Positions 52,673 through 61,624 of a DNA stretch of 64,000 nucleotides are shown here, in pieces (within the stretch, counting starts at the first letter, position 1; each line of letters opens with the position of its first letter). The DNA is from Nitrospirillum pindoramense. Lineage in GTDB: Bacteria; Pseudomonadota; Alphaproteobacteria; Azospirillales; Azospirillaceae. The stretch is from positions 1 through 64,000 of the forward strand of contig NZ_VITR01000014.1 in the NCBI RefSeq assembly GCF_007827955.1, in the 5' to 3' direction. A model generated the notes under the pieces. The model was not told the DNA's origin and did no database searches. It saw only the letters and a list, made by a program, of their open reading frames with translations. A program made the position numbers and the translations under genes.

Positions 52673-54772
52673 ATGCGGTTGGATGGGGCGCGGCGGCATA
52701 TGGCGCAAGAGGCAATACCGGCTTTCCTGTCCGGCGGCGGCGAATTGGCGTCGCTGATCGCGGCCTATGATTGGTCGCGAACACCCCTGGGCCCCCTGGA
52801 CCGCTGGCCGCAAAGCCTGCGCACCACCGTGGGCCTGATCCTGCAGTCGCCCGTCCCCATCGTCACGCTGTGGGGACCGGACGGCATCATGATCTACAAC
52901 GATGCCTATTCCGTCTTCGCCGGCGGCCGCCATCCCCAGCTTCTGGGCTCCAAGGTCCGGGAAGGCTGGCATGAGGTGGCGGACTTCAACGACAATGTGA
53001 TGAAGGTGGGTCTGGCCGGCGGCACGCTGGCGTACCAGGACCAGGAACTGACGCTGCATCGCTCCGGCCGGCCAGAGCAGGTGTGGATGAACCTGGACTA
53101 TTCCCCCATCCTGGATGAGGCGGGCAAGCCCGCCGGCGTCATCGCCATCGTGGTGGAGACGACGGCCAAGGTGCGGGCGGAGCGCAGCCTGCGCGTCACC
53201 GCCGACAAGCTGGCCCGCCTGAACGCCGACCTGGAAGAGCGGGTGGCGGAGCGCACGGCGGAGCGCGACCGCGTCTGGCGCTTTTCCCGCGACCTGCTGC
53301 TGGTGATCGGGCGCGACGGGATATTCCGCGACGCCAGCCCCGCCTGGAAGGCCATCCTGGGCCATGAGCCCGAGGAACTGATCGGCCGCAGCTTCGTGGA
53401 GATGGTCTGGCCCGACGACGCCCGCGCCACGGTCCAGGCCCACGAAGGCCTGCTGATCGAGGGTCAGCTTCTGTGCTTCGAAAACCGCCTGCGGCACCAG
53501 GATGGCGGCTTCCGCTGGATTTCCTGGAACTCCTTCGCCGAAGGGGACGTGGTCTATGGCTATGGCCGCGACATCACGGAAGAGAAGCGCCAGGCCGAGG
53601 CCCTGCGCCTGGCGGAGGCGCAGTTGCGCCAGGCGCAGAAGATGGAAGCGGTGGGCCAATTGACCGGCGGCCTGGCCCATGACTTCAACAACCTGCTGAC
53701 CGCCATCAGCGGCAGCCTGGAACTGCTGGACCAGCGCGTCCGCCAGGGCCGTCTCAACGCGCTGGACCGGTACATGACGGCGGCGCGGGGCGCCGTGGAT
53801 CGCGCCGCCGCCCTGACCCACCGGCTGCTGGCCTTTTCGCGGCAGCAGACCCTGGACCCCCGACCGACGGATGTCAGCCGCCTGGTCTTGGAGATGGAGG
53901 ATCTGGTGCGGCGCACGGTGGGCCCCGCCATCGCGCTGATCGTCGATACGCCGCCGGACCTGTGGACCACCCTGATAGACGCCAACCAGTTGGAAAGCGC
54001 CCTGCTGAACCTGTGCATCAACGCCCGCGACGCCATGCCCCGCGGCGGACACATCACCATCGAGGCCAGCAACCGCGAGATCGATGACGAGACGGCCGGC
54101 GCCCATGACATGACGCCCGGCCAGTTCGTGCTGCTGAGCGTCACCGATACCGGCGTCGGCATGCCGCCGGAGGTCATCGCCCGCGCCTTCGACCCCTTCT
54201 TCACCACCAAGCCCATCGGCCAGGGTACCGGCCTTGGCCTGTCCATGATCTATGGCTTCGTGCGGCAATCCGGCGGCCAGATCCGCATCCTGTCCGAGGT
54301 GGGGCTAGGCACCACCGTGTCGCTGTACCTGCCCCGCCATCATGGTCAGGAGCAGGCCACGGAAATGCTGGCCATCACCCAGGCCGCCCCCCGGGCCAAG
54401 CGGGGGGAAACCGTGCTGGTGGTGGATGATGAGCCCACTGTACGCCTGCTGGTGACGGAGGTGCTGGATGAGCTGGGCTACACGACGCTGGAGGCGATGG
54501 ACGGTCCGGAGGCGCTGCGCATCCTGCAATCCGATACCCCCATCAACCTGCTGGTGACCGATATCGGCCTACCCCAGGGCATGAACGGCCGACAGTTGGC
54601 CGACGCCGGCCGGGAGCTGCGCCCTGGCCTGAAGGTGCTGTTCATCACCGGCTACGCCGAAAACGCCGTCATCGGCAATGAACGGCTGGCGCCCGGCCTG
54701 CATGTGCAGACCAAGCCCTTTTCCATGGAGGCGCTGGCCAGCCGCATCAAGAGCATCCTGAGCGGAAGTTAA
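52673..54772 (+). CDS. Hybrid sensor histidine kinase/response regulator with PAS domains
   Basis: A 699-residue cytosolic kinase (no membrane helix). The first PAS-like domain (about 20-170, with DWSRTPLGPLDRWPQSLRTTVGLILQSPVPIVTLWGPDG) is followed by a coiled coil and a second PAS (about 205-310). The phospho-acceptor His is in QKMEAVGQLTGGLAHDFNNLL; the ATPase part has NLCINARDAMP, DTGVGMPPE and GTGLGLSM. A C-terminal receiver has VLVVDDEP and the Asp in LLVTDIGLP. The acceptor type HDFNN is that of HWE/HisKA hybrid kinases of alpha-proteobacteria. Signal unknown. Confidence 0.92.
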   Translation: MRLDGARRHMAQEAIPAFLSGGGELASLIAAYDWSRTPLGPLDRWPQSLRTTVGLILQSPVPIVTLWGPDGIMIYNDAYSVFAGGRHPQLLGSKVREGWHEVADFNDNVMKVGLAGGTLAYQDQELTLHRSGRPEQVWMNLDYSPILDEAGKPAGVIAIVVETTAKVRAERSLRVTADKLARLNADLEERVAERTAERDRVWRFSRDLLLVIGRDGIFRDASPAWKAILGHEPEELIGRSFVEMVWPDDARATVQAHEGLLIEGQLLCFENRLRHQDGGFRWISWNSFAEGDVVYGYGRDITEEKRQAEALRLAEAQLRQAQKMEAVGQLTGGLAHDFNNLLTAISGSLELLDQRVRQGRLNALDRYMTAARGAVDRAAALTHRLLAFSRQQTLDPRPTDVSRLVLEMEDLVRRTVGPAIALIVDTPPDLWTTLIDANQLESALLNLCINARDAMPRGGHITIEASNREIDDETAGAHDMTPGQFVLLSVTDTGVGMPPEVIARAFDPFFTTKPIGQGTGLGLSMIYGFVRQSGGQIRILSEVGLGTTVSLYLPRHHGQEQATEMLAITQAAPRAKRGETVLVVDDEPTVRLLVTEVLDELGYTTLEAMDGPEALRILQSDTPINLLVTDIGLPQGMNGRQLADAGRELRPGLKVLFITGYAENAVIGNERLAPGLHVQTKPFSMEALASRIKSILSGS

Positions 54773-54797
54773 GGGCCTCGTCCCCGGGCGCACGCCG

Positions 54798-55217
54798 TCA
54801 GTGATGATCGCCCTTGGGTGTCTCCATCAGTTCCACCAGCACGCCTCCCATGCTCTTGGGATGCACGAAGATGACCGGCGTGCCGTGGGCGCCGATGCGG
54901 GGCTGGCCCAGCACGGTGGCGCCCTTGGCCGCCATGTCGGCGGCGGCGGCGTGGATGTCCGGCACCTCGAAACAGACATGGTGCTGGCCGCCCTGGGGGA
55001 ACTTCTTCAGGAAGGCATGGACGGGCGAGGACTCACCCAAGGGCTCGATCAGTTCGATCTGGCTGTTGGGCGTGTCGATGAAGCAGACGCGCACGCCCTG
55101 GGCCGGCAAATCGAAGGGTTCCCGAATCACCGTGGCGCCCAAAAGGTCCCGGTAGACGGCGATGGCGTCCTCGATCGACGGTGTGGCGATACCGACATGG
55201 TTCAGGCGGCCGATCAT
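54798..55217 (-). CDS. mce: Methylmalonyl-CoA epimerase
   Basis: A 139-residue vicinal-oxygen-chelate enzyme that interconverts the two methylmalonyl-CoA epimers in propionate/branched-chain breakdown. Metal ligands are His in RLNHVGIAT, the Gln/His in GGQHHVCFEVPD and the Glu in VLVELMETP. I chose MIGRLNHVG with GGGAG upstream; the longer frame is unlikely. It stands alone on its strand, tail to tail with the histidine kinase gene. Confidence 0.92.
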   Translation of the reverse strand: MIGRLNHVGIATPSIEDAIAVYRDLLGATVIREPFDLPAQGVRVCFIDTPNSQIELIEPLGESSPVHAFLKKFPQGGQHHVCFEVPDIHAAAADMAAKGATVLGQPRIGAHGTPVIFVHPKSMGGVLVELMETPKGDHH

Positions 55218-55387
55218 GCGTGACACTCCCTTTCTCGAAAACCCGGCCCGACAGCGCACTGCGCGCGGGCCGGCAACGCCGCGATCCTGGAAAGGGTGCG
55301 GGGACCGGTCAATATGAATGATGGACCGGCCCCGCCGCCTCCCCCACTCTGGAGCACAACGACCGAGAGTGTCATGGGAGGACAGCG

Positions 55388-56407
55388 ATGCGGGCCTGGC
55401 GCAGCCATCAGACGGGGGGACCGGACACCCTGGTCCTGGATACGGACTTGGCCCCGCCGGTGGCCAGCCCCGGCCAGGTGGTGGTCGCCGTCAGCGCCAC
55501 GGCACTGAACTACCCCGACCTGCTGGTCATCCAGGATTTGTACCAGGCCCGCCCGCCCCGGCCCTTCGCCCCGGGGCTGGAGGTGGCCGGCCGGGTGATC
55601 ACCCTGGGCGAGGGCGTCCAGGACTTCACGGTCGGCGACCGCGTCATCGGTGTGGTGCCCCATGGCGGCCTGTCGGAACAATTGGCTGTACCGGCATCGG
55701 ACTGCCTGCCCCTGCCGGACGGCGTGGATGACGCCGCCGGGGCCGCCCTGCGCCTGACCTACGGCACCAGCCACTACGCCCTGCGTGACCGCGCCAAGCT
55801 GGCGGCGGGGGAAACGCTGGTGGTGTTGGGGGCGGCCGGCGGCGTGGGCCTGGCGGCGGTGCAACTGGGCAAGGCCATGGGCGCCCGCGTCGTGGCCGCC
55901 GCGTCCTCCCCAGAGAAGGCCGCCATCGCCCAGGATAACGGCGCCGACGCCGTGGTGGTCTATCCCGCCACCCTGGACGACCCCGCCGCCCCCAAGGCCC
56001 TGACCGCCGACATCCGCGCCGCCTGCCAGGCCGTCTCCGGCAAGGGCGAGGCCGACGTGATCTACGACCCCATGGGCGGCGCCTATGCCGAGCCCGCCTT
56101 CCGCGCCCTGGGCTGGCGCGGCCGCTATCTGGTGGTGGGCTTCACCGCCGGCATCCCCAAGCTGCCCCTGAACCTGACCCTACTGAAGGACGCCGCCGTG
56201 CTGGGTGTGTTCTATGGCGAGTTCACCCGCCGTCACCCGGCCCTGAACCAGACCTACCTGCGGGAGATCATGGGCTGGCTGGCCGAGGGCACAATCCGCC
56301 CCCACATCGGCCTGCGCCTACCCTTCGACCGCGCCCCCGAAGGCCTGACCGCCCTGGGCACCCGCCAGGCGGTGGGCAAGATCGTGGTGGAAGTCGACCG
56401 AGGGTGA
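55388..56407 (+). CDS. NADPH:quinone oxidoreductase family (zinc-independent MDR)
   Basis: A 339-residue medium-chain reductase of QOR type, with GLEVAGRVITLGEGV and the NADPH loop LGAAGGVGLAAVQLGKAMGARVVAAASSPEKAA; it lacks the zinc Cys/His set of alcohol dehydrogenases. Family members reduce quinones or enones with NADPH. It ends 45 bases before a TetR gene whose operator lies in the gap, so it may be linked to electrophile stress. Confidence 0.88.
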   Translation: MRAWRSHQTGGPDTLVLDTDLAPPVASPGQVVVAVSATALNYPDLLVIQDLYQARPPRPFAPGLEVAGRVITLGEGVQDFTVGDRVIGVVPHGGLSEQLAVPASDCLPLPDGVDDAAGAALRLTYGTSHYALRDRAKLAAGETLVVLGAAGGVGLAAVQLGKAMGARVVAAASSPEKAAIAQDNGADAVVVYPATLDDPAAPKALTADIRAACQAVSGKGEADVIYDPMGGAYAEPAFRALGWRGRYLVVGFTAGIPKLPLNLTLLKDAAVLGVFYGEFTRRHPALNQTYLREIMGWLAEGTIRPHIGLRLPFDRAPEGLTALGTRQAVGKIVVEVDRG

Positions 56408-56416
56408 CGACCGTCA

Positions 56417-56432
56417 CTAGACGACTGGTCTA
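56417..56432. promoter_or_regulatory. NemR-type operator 1
   Basis: CTAGACGACTGGTCTA, core TAGAC-N5-GTCTA, 20 bases before the TetR start codon. An identical 16-mer precedes the DJ-1-like gene, so autoregulation plus control of the next operon is likely. Confidence 0.8.
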
Positions 56433-56452
56433 ATCGTGCTTATATCGCACCC

Positions 56453-57058
56453 ATGATCGCCAAGCCCCACAGCATCGACGTGCGCCAGCACATCCTCGAC
56501 ACCGCCCAGCGCATTATCGGCGGCAAGGGGTTCGCCGCGGTTGGGCTGAACGAGATCCTGGGTGCCGCCCATGTGCCCAAGGGGTCGTTCTATCACTATT
56601 TCGACTCCAAGGACGCCTTCGGCACGGCCCTGCTGGAAAGCTATTTCGAGACCTATCTGGCGGATCTGGACCGGCAATTGTCGGCGCCGGGCAAGCCGGT
56701 GGTCGATCGCATGCTGGCCTACTGGCAGCACTGGATCGACACCCAGGGCGACTGCGATGCCGAAGGCAAGTGCCTGGCGGTAAAGCTGGGGGCCGAGGTC
56801 GCCGACCTGTCGGAGGCCATGCGCGCCGTGCTGGACCGGGGCACCAAGGCCATCATCAAGCGTCTGGGCCAGGCGCTGGAGGACGGCGTCGCCGACGGGT
56901 CGCTCACCATCGCCGGGGCCCCCTGTCCCCTGGCCGAAACCCTATACCAGACCTGGCTGGGTGCCAGCCTGATGGCCAAGATTTCCCGCAGCGCCAGCCC
57001 GCTGGAGGCCGCGATGCGCGCCACCCGGATGATGCTGCACCTCGACACCCCTCACTGA
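56453..57058 (+). CDS. TetR-family regulator, NemR-like
   Basis: A 201-residue regulator. The helix-turn-helix is ILDTAQRIIGGKGFAAVGLNEILGAAHVPKGSFYHYFDSKDAFGTAL. Two Cys lie in GDCDAEGKCLAVKLGAE, at 101 and 107; Cys107 is at the place of the redox-sensing Cys106 of E. coli NemR, which controls an old yellow enzyme and glyoxalase I. Here the next genes encode a DJ-1/Hsp31-like protein and an old yellow enzyme, and identical boxes precede both. It most likely derepresses them upon exposure to electrophiles or HOCl. Confidence 0.88.
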   Translation: MIAKPHSIDVRQHILDTAQRIIGGKGFAAVGLNEILGAAHVPKGSFYHYFDSKDAFGTALLESYFETYLADLDRQLSAPGKPVVDRMLAYWQHWIDTQGDCDAEGKCLAVKLGAEVADLSEAMRAVLDRGTKAIIKRLGQALEDGVADGSLTIAGAPCPLAETLYQTWLGASLMAKISRSASPLEAAMRATRMMLHLDTPH

Positions 57059-57102
57059 CGCGGTTCCGCCGGCGACCTGCCAGCGTTTCCGCGCCCAAAT
57101 AA

Positions 57103-57118
57103 CTAGACGACTGGTCTA
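57103..57118. promoter_or_regulatory. NemR-type operator 2
   Basis: Identical 16-mer CTAGACGACTGGTCTA, 33 bases before the DJ-1-like start codon. Confidence 0.8.
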
Positions 57119-57151
57119 TTCTACCCCTCGGACCGAAAGGACACTTGGATC

Positions 57152-57832
57152 ATGAACATCCTGATGGTGCTGACCTCTCACGACCAACTGGGCGACACCG
57201 GCGCCAAGACGGGCTTCTGGCTGGAGGAGCTGGCCGCCCCGTATTACGTCTTCAAGGACGCCGGGGCGACCGTCACCCTGGCCTCGCCCAAGGGCGGGCA
57301 GCCGCCACTGGACCCCAAGAGCAGCGATCCCGGCTTCCAGACGGACGCCACCCGCCGGTTCGAGGCGGACGCAGCGGCGAAGCAGGCCCTGGCCAATACC
57401 CGGATCTTGGCCGAGGTCGGACATGAGGGCTTCGACGCGGTGTTCTATCCCGGCGGCCACGGCCCGCTGTGGGACCTGGCGAACGACGCCAACTCCATCC
57501 GCCTGATCGAGACCACCATCGCGGCGGGCAAGCCGGTCGCCCTGGTCTGCCACGCCCCGGGCGTGCTGCGCGACGTGAAGGCGGCGGACGGCACCCCCCT
57601 GGTGCAGGGCCGCGCGGTCACCGGCTTCACCAACAGCGAGGAAGAGGCCGTGGGCCTGACCAAGGTGGTTCCCTTCCTGGTTGAGGACATGCTGACGGCC
57701 AAGGGCGGCGTCTACAGCAAGATCGGCGACTGGCAGCCCTACGCCGTTCAGGACGGCCTGCTGATCACCGGGCAGAACCCGGCCTCGTCCGAAAAGACGG
57801 CCGAGTTGTTGCTGGCGGCGCTTCGAGGCTGA
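57152..57832 (+). CDS. DJ-1/PfpI family protein, Hsp31/glyoxalase III-like
   Basis: A 226-residue class I glutamine amidotransferase-like protein. The nucleophile elbow is ALVCHAPGVL with Cys and His; FYPGGHGPLWDLA carries a conserved Glu/His region and the long end (KVVPFLVEDMLTAKGGVY) fits Hsp31-type glyoxalase III, which converts methylglyoxal to lactate without glutathione. Following a NemR box, it probably detoxifies reactive aldehydes. Confidence 0.87.
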   Translation: MNILMVLTSHDQLGDTGAKTGFWLEELAAPYYVFKDAGATVTLASPKGGQPPLDPKSSDPGFQTDATRRFEADAAAKQALANTRILAEVGHEGFDAVFYPGGHGPLWDLANDANSIRLIETTIAAGKPVALVCHAPGVLRDVKAADGTPLVQGRAVTGFTNSEEEAVGLTKVVPFLVEDMLTAKGGVYSKIGDWQPYAVQDGLLITGQNPASSEKTAELLLAALRG

Positions 57833-57880
57833 TCGCTGCCCCCTAATCCCATACCGTTCCCGTTCATCCGGAGCTTCCCC

Positions 57881-58981
57881 ATGCCCACCTTGTTCGATCC
57901 CCTGAAGATCAAGGACATCACCCTGCGCAACCGCATCGCCGTGCCGCCGATGTGCCAGTACAGCGCCACCGATGGTCTGCCCAACGACTGGCACCTCAGC
58001 CACTATGCCACCCTGGCCCGCGGCGGTGCCGGTCTGGTGGTGGTAGAGGCCACCGCCGTGGCGCCGGAGGGGCGCATCACCCCGGCCTGCACCGGCCTGT
58101 GGAACGACGCGCAGGCCCAGGCCTTCGTGCCGGTCGTCCGCGCCATCAAGGCGGCGGGCGCCGTCCCCGGCATCCAGATCGGCCATGCCGGCCGCAAAGC
58201 CAGCGCCAACCGCCCCTGGGAGGGCGATGACCATATCGCCGAGGGCGATCCGCGCGGCTGGGGCACCATCGCGCCGTCGGCCATCGCCTTCGGCGCCAAC
58301 CTGCCCAAGACCCCCAAGGCCATGACCCTGGACGACATCGCCCGGGTGCGGGAGGAGTTCGTGGCCGCGGCCAAGCGCGCCCGCGATGCCGGCTTCGAAT
58401 GGTTGGAGCTGCACTTCGCCCACGGCTATCTGGCCCAGAGCTTCTTCAACCGCGACGCCAACCAGCGCACAGACCAGTACGGCGGCAGCGCCGAGAACCG
58501 GGGCCGCTTCCTGGTGGAAACGCTGGCCGCCGTGCGCCAGGTCTGGCCGGAGCACCTGCCCCTGTCCGCGCGCTTCGGCGTCATCGAGTATGACGGCCGG
58601 GATGAGGAGACGATGGCGGCGTCCATCGCCCTGACCCGCCGCTTCCGCCAGGAAGGGCTGGACCTGCTGAGCGTCAGCGTCGGCTTCTCCACGCCCAAGG
58701 GCAATGTGCCGTGGGGCCCCGCCTTCTTGGCGCCCATCGCCGCCCGCGTGCGTCAGGAGGCCGGCATCCCCGTTTCCTCCGCCTGGGGTTTCGCCAACCC
58801 CGAGGTCGCCGACCGCGCGGTGCGGGAGCAGCAGCTGGACCAGGTGCTGGTCGGCCGCAACCACCTGGCCAACCCGCACTGGCCTTACGCCGCCGCCTTG
58901 AAGCTGGGGATCGAGCGCCCGTCCTGGGTGCTGCCCGCCCCCTACGCCCACTGGCTGCAGCGCTACGCCGTCGAAGCCTGA
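57881..58981 (+). CDS. Old yellow enzyme-family NADH:flavin oxidoreductase (YqjM-like)
   Basis: A 366-residue FMN enzyme. The start LFDPLKIKDITLRNRIAVPPMCQYSATDGLPNDWHLSHYATLARGGAGLVVVE and Cys in the MCQYSA segment are of the YqjM/thermophilic-like subclass. IGHAGRKAS holds the active His; FEWLELHFAHGYLAQSFFNRDANQRTDQYGGSAENRGRFLVETL is the signature. It reduces enones, quinones and nitro compounds with NAD(P)H. It follows the DJ-1-like gene by 48 bases, presumably one NemR-controlled operon. Confidence 0.93.
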   Translation: MPTLFDPLKIKDITLRNRIAVPPMCQYSATDGLPNDWHLSHYATLARGGAGLVVVEATAVAPEGRITPACTGLWNDAQAQAFVPVVRAIKAAGAVPGIQIGHAGRKASANRPWEGDDHIAEGDPRGWGTIAPSAIAFGANLPKTPKAMTLDDIARVREEFVAAAKRARDAGFEWLELHFAHGYLAQSFFNRDANQRTDQYGGSAENRGRFLVETLAAVRQVWPEHLPLSARFGVIEYDGRDEETMAASIALTRRFRQEGLDLLSVSVGFSTPKGNVPWGPAFLAPIAARVRQEAGIPVSSAWGFANPEVADRAVREQQLDQVLVGRNHLANPHWPYAAALKLGIERPSWVLPAPYAHWLQRYAVEA

Positions 58982-58988
58982 ACCAACA

Positions 58989-59018
58989 ACGGCGGCATGG
59001 GAGGACCCATGCCGCCGT
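58989..59018. terminator. Strong hairpin after the old yellow enzyme gene
   Basis: ACGGCGGCATGGG and CCCATGCCGCCGT pair perfectly over 13 bases around AGGA, seven bases after the stop. No T-run follows, so it may be terminator-like or protective. A further GC-rich repetitive-looking stretch fills the gap to the next gene. Confidence 0.55.
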
Positions 59019-59134
59019 AGGACGCGACCGCGTCCGCCGGAGATTTCCGGGGAGCCGAAGGCGGACTGGAAATCGAGGATAAGCCCAGCCGGCGGATGCT
59101 GGCGCCCGGCGCCTGAGGGCGCAAATGGAGTTAG

Positions 59135-59437
59135 ATGATGAGCATTTCCCTAATCGCCACCGTCACGCCCAAGCCCGAAGCCGTGGATAAGGTGGAAGCG
59201 CTGATGCGCGACCTGACCGGCCATTCGCGCGCGGAGCCGGGCAACCGCCGCTACGACCTGTTTCGGGGCACGGACACGCCGGTCCGCTTCCATGTGTTCG
59301 AGATCTATGCCGATGAGGCGGCCATCGAGGCCCACCGTGCCAGTCCGCACTACACCGCCTTCCGCGCGGCGGTGGGCGACCTGCTGGCCGAGGCGCCGGT
59401 GGTGGTAGCCGCCACTCCGGTGGACACGGTGGAATAA
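59135..59437 (+). CDS. ABM-domain (antibiotic biosynthesis monooxygenase-like) protein
   Basis: A 100-residue small protein of the ABM/quinol monooxygenase fold. The motif MRDLTGHSRAEPGNRRYDLFRG and FHVFEIYADEAAIEAHRASPHYTAF match YgiN-type proteins, which oxidise quinols or act on reactive oxo compounds. The GGAG site fits the second ATG (three bases on) slightly better. It may still belong to the NemR stress group, behind a hairpin. Confidence 0.85.
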   Translation: MMSISLIATVTPKPEAVDKVEALMRDLTGHSRAEPGNRRYDLFRGTDTPVRFHVFEIYADEAAIEAHRASPHYTAFRAAVGDLLAEAPVVVAATPVDTVE

Positions 59438-59552
59438 GGCGCGGGGCGGTGGCCGGGTGTGGCCGCCGCCATCCCCACCTGTAAGATGGGGGACTTTCCG
59501 GTAAGGTGGCGCCGTCATTGGCGCCACCGCTTCGTCATTCGGAAAGCACCCC

Positions 59553-59930
59553 ATGGGCATCACCCTGCAGCACCTGGATGGCCGCTACGCCATCGTCCAA
59601 TTTCCGCCCGATACCCCTATCCCCGCCTGGTGGGAGGGCGAGGGCTTCACCGCCCTGGCCCGGGATGATGAGGAACTGTCGCTGATCTGCCGGGAAGAGC
59701 GGGTGCCACAGGACGTGAAGGCTGATCGTGATTGGGTGTGCCTGAAGTTCATCGGCCCCTTCGCCTTCGACCAAGCGGGCATCCTGCTGTCCGTCATCCG
59801 CCCCCTGTCGGAGGACGGCATCGGCATCTTCGTCACCTCCACCTTCAACACCGACCATTTGATGGTGAAGGCGGAGAACCGGGACCGTGCGCTGTCGCTG
59901 CTGCGGGCGGCGGGGCACGTCGTATCATAG
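59553..59930 (+). CDS. ACT-domain protein
   Basis: A 125-residue protein whose C-terminal half (WVCLKFIGPFAFDQAGILLSVIRPLSEDGIGIFVTSTFNTDHLMVKAENRDRALSLLRAAGHVV) is an ACT-like small-molecule binding fold, known from free-standing CASTOR-like ACT proteins in bacteria. The ligand (amino acid type) is not known. It stands alone before higBA. Confidence 0.8.
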   Translation: MGITLQHLDGRYAIVQFPPDTPIPAWWEGEGFTALARDDEELSLICREERVPQDVKADRDWVCLKFIGPFAFDQAGILLSVIRPLSEDGIGIFVTSTFNTDHLMVKAENRDRALSLLRAAGHVVS

Positions 59931-59953
59931 AAAGATACGCGCGGCCCTTGTTC

Positions 59954-59976
59954 CATGTATCTGTCCATGATACATG
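59954..59976. promoter_or_regulatory. higBA operator palindrome
   Basis: CATGTATC and GATACATG, perfect eight-base arms around seven bases, 28 bases before the toxin start. This is the place and form expected for HigA autoregulation. Confidence 0.65.
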
Positions 59977-60003
59977 ATTGACCCTGGCCTATAAGCGGCG
60001 GCG

Positions 60004-60285
60004 ATGATCAGAAGCACCAAAGGCAAGCTTAGCCAGGAACTGCTGGCCGGCACCTTGACCAAAGGCTTTCCCGCCGACTTGGTGCGCACGGCGCAGCGGA
60101 AGCTGGCGATCATTCATGCCGCGGCCACTGTGGAGGATCTGCGCGTTCCCCCCGGCAATCGCTTGGAAAAATTGTCTGGAGACCGTGAAGGCCAGCATTC
60201 CATCCGGATCAACGACCAGTGGCGCGTGTGCTTCCGCTGGGAAGGCCGTGATGCCTACGATGTTGAGATTGTCGACTACCATTGA
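60004..60285 (+). CDS. higB: HigB-type toxin (RelE/ParE superfamily)
   Basis: A 93-residue ribosome-dependent mRNA interferase-like toxin. The end LEKLSGDREGQHSIRINDQWRVCFRWEGRDAYDVEIVDYH is the diagnostic part of HigB proteins. It precedes its antitoxin by 13 bases, toxin first, the usual order of higBA. The pair would slow translation under stress when the antitoxin is degraded. Confidence 0.93.
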   Translation: MIRSTKGKLSQELLAGTLTKGFPADLVRTAQRKLAIIHAAATVEDLRVPPGNRLEKLSGDREGQHSIRINDQWRVCFRWEGRDAYDVEIVDYH

Positions 60286-60298
60286 ACGGATAGGCCCC

Positions 60299-60607
60299 AT
60301 GACCACCGATGCCCTCATCACCATGCGCCCCATCCATCCCGGCGAAGTCCTGCGGGAGGAGTTCATGGAGCCCCTGGGCCTGACGGCGGGCAAGATCGCC
60401 AAGGCCTGCGGCGTCCCCCGCACGCGGATCGAGCGGGTGGCGACTGAGCAGACGGAGGTCACGGCGGATACCGCCCTGCGCTTGGCCAAAGTGCTTGGTA
60501 CCACTGCAGAGTTCTGGCTGAACCTGCAGACCACCCACAATTTGGCGGTCGCCCACCAAAGCGTGGACCTGTCGGCTGTGCAGGTGCTGCACCACGCAGC
60601 GGAATAA
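60299..60607 (+). CDS. higA: HigA-type antitoxin, XRE family
   Basis: A 102-residue DNA-binding antitoxin. The stretch MRPIHPGEVLREEFMEPLGLTAGKIAKACGVPRTRIERVATEQTEVTADTALRLAKVLGTTAEFWLNLQTTHNL is the typical VapI/HigA fold with helix-turn-helix. I use the ATG 13 bases after higB; the longer frame starts inside the toxin. It should bind the upstream palindrome and repress the operon. Confidence 0.95.
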   Translation: MTTDALITMRPIHPGEVLREEFMEPLGLTAGKIAKACGVPRTRIERVATEQTEVTADTALRLAKVLGTTAEFWLNLQTTHNLAVAHQSVDLSAVQVLHHAAE

Positions 60608-60610
60608 AAT

Positions 60611-60640
60611 TGGCCGGGTGCCCTTGCGAGCGCCCGGCCA
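60611..60640 (-). terminator. Intrinsic terminator of the acd-etfBA operon
   Basis: TGGCCGGGTGC and GCGCCCGGCCA pair over 11 bases with one wobble; on the minus strand the hairpin is followed by ATTTTATT. It also sits right after the higA stop and may serve both strands. Confidence 0.75.
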
Positions 60641-60686
60641 GGTCACGGTGTTATTCCTTGAAACTTAAAGAGAAACTGAAGCGACC

Positions 60687-61622
60687 TCAGACCTGGCCGG
60701 TCAATTCCGGCACGGCTTTGAACAGGTCGGCGACCAGGCCGTAGTCGGCCACCTGGAAGATGGGCGCCTCCTCGTCCTTGTTGATGGCCACGATGACCTT
60801 GCTGTCCTTCATGCCGGCCAGGTGCTGGATGGCGCCCGAAATGCCGACGGCGATGTACAGCTCCGGCGCCACGATCTTGCCCGTCTGCCCGACCTGGTAG
60901 TCGTTGGGCACGAAGCCGGCGTCCACCGCCGCGCGGCTGGCGCCCACGGCCGCGCCCAGCTTGTCGGCCAGGGCCTCCAGCAGCGGGAAGTTGTCGCCCG
61001 ACTGCATGCCCCGGCCGCCCGAGACGATGACGCGGGCGCTGGTCAGCTCCGGCCGCTCCGACTTCGACACTTCCTGGCTCACGAACGTGGACAGGCCGGC
61101 ATCCGCCGCACCCGACACGGCCTCGACCGCAGCACTGCCGCCCGTGGCCGCCACCGCCTCGAACGCCGTGCCGCGCACTGTCGCCACCTTCACCGGGTCG
61201 GACGACTGCACGGTGGCGATGGCGTTGCCGGCGTAGATCGGCCGGGTGAAGGTGTCCGCACCCTCCACCCCGGTGATGTCGCTGATCTGCGCCACGTCCA
61301 GCAATGCTGCGATGCGCGGCGCCACGTTCTTGCCGAAGGTGGTGCTGGGCGCCAGCACATGGCTGTAGCCGCCGGCCTTCACCAGGTTCACCACCAGCGG
61401 CGCCACGTTCTCCGCCAGGCCATGCGCCAGCTCGGCGGCGTCCGCCGTCAGCACCTTGGCCACACCGGCGACCTGGGTGGTGGCGTCAGCCACGGCACCC
61501 ACGCCCTGACCGATGACCAGGACGTGGACGTCGCCGCCCAGCTTGGCGGCCGCCCCCAGCGTGGTCAGCGTCGGGGCCTTCACGCCCTCCACCGAGGGCT
61601 CAGCAATCACAAGAGTCGTCAT
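60687..61622 (-). CDS. etfA: Electron transfer flavoprotein alpha subunit
   Basis: A 311-residue FixB-family subunit. The C-terminal FAD motif has [36 protein letters not shown] and [52 protein letters not shown]. With EtfB it carries electrons from acyl-CoA dehydrogenases to the quinone pool. It starts two bases after etfB. Confidence 0.96.
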   Translation of the reverse strand: MTTLVIAEPSVEGVKAPTLTTLGAAAKLGGDVHVLVIGQGVGAVADATTQVAGVAKVLTADAAELAHGLAENVAPLVVNLVKAGGYSHVLAPSTTFGKNVAPRIAALLDVAQISDITGVEGADTFTRPIYAGNAIATVQSSDPVKVATVRGTAFEAVAATGGSAAVEAVSGAADAGLSTFVSQEVSKSERPELTSARVIVSGGRGMQSGDNFPLLEALADKLGAAVGASRAAVDAGFVPNDYQVGQTGKIVAPELYIAVGISGAIQHLAGMKDSKVIVAINKDEEAPIFQVADYGLVADLFKAVPELTGQV

Positions 61623-61624
61623 GG

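Noticed and set aside
60116-60298. N-terminal extension of HigA
   Set aside because: It overlaps the toxin gene out of frame; the antitoxin family starts at the later ATG.
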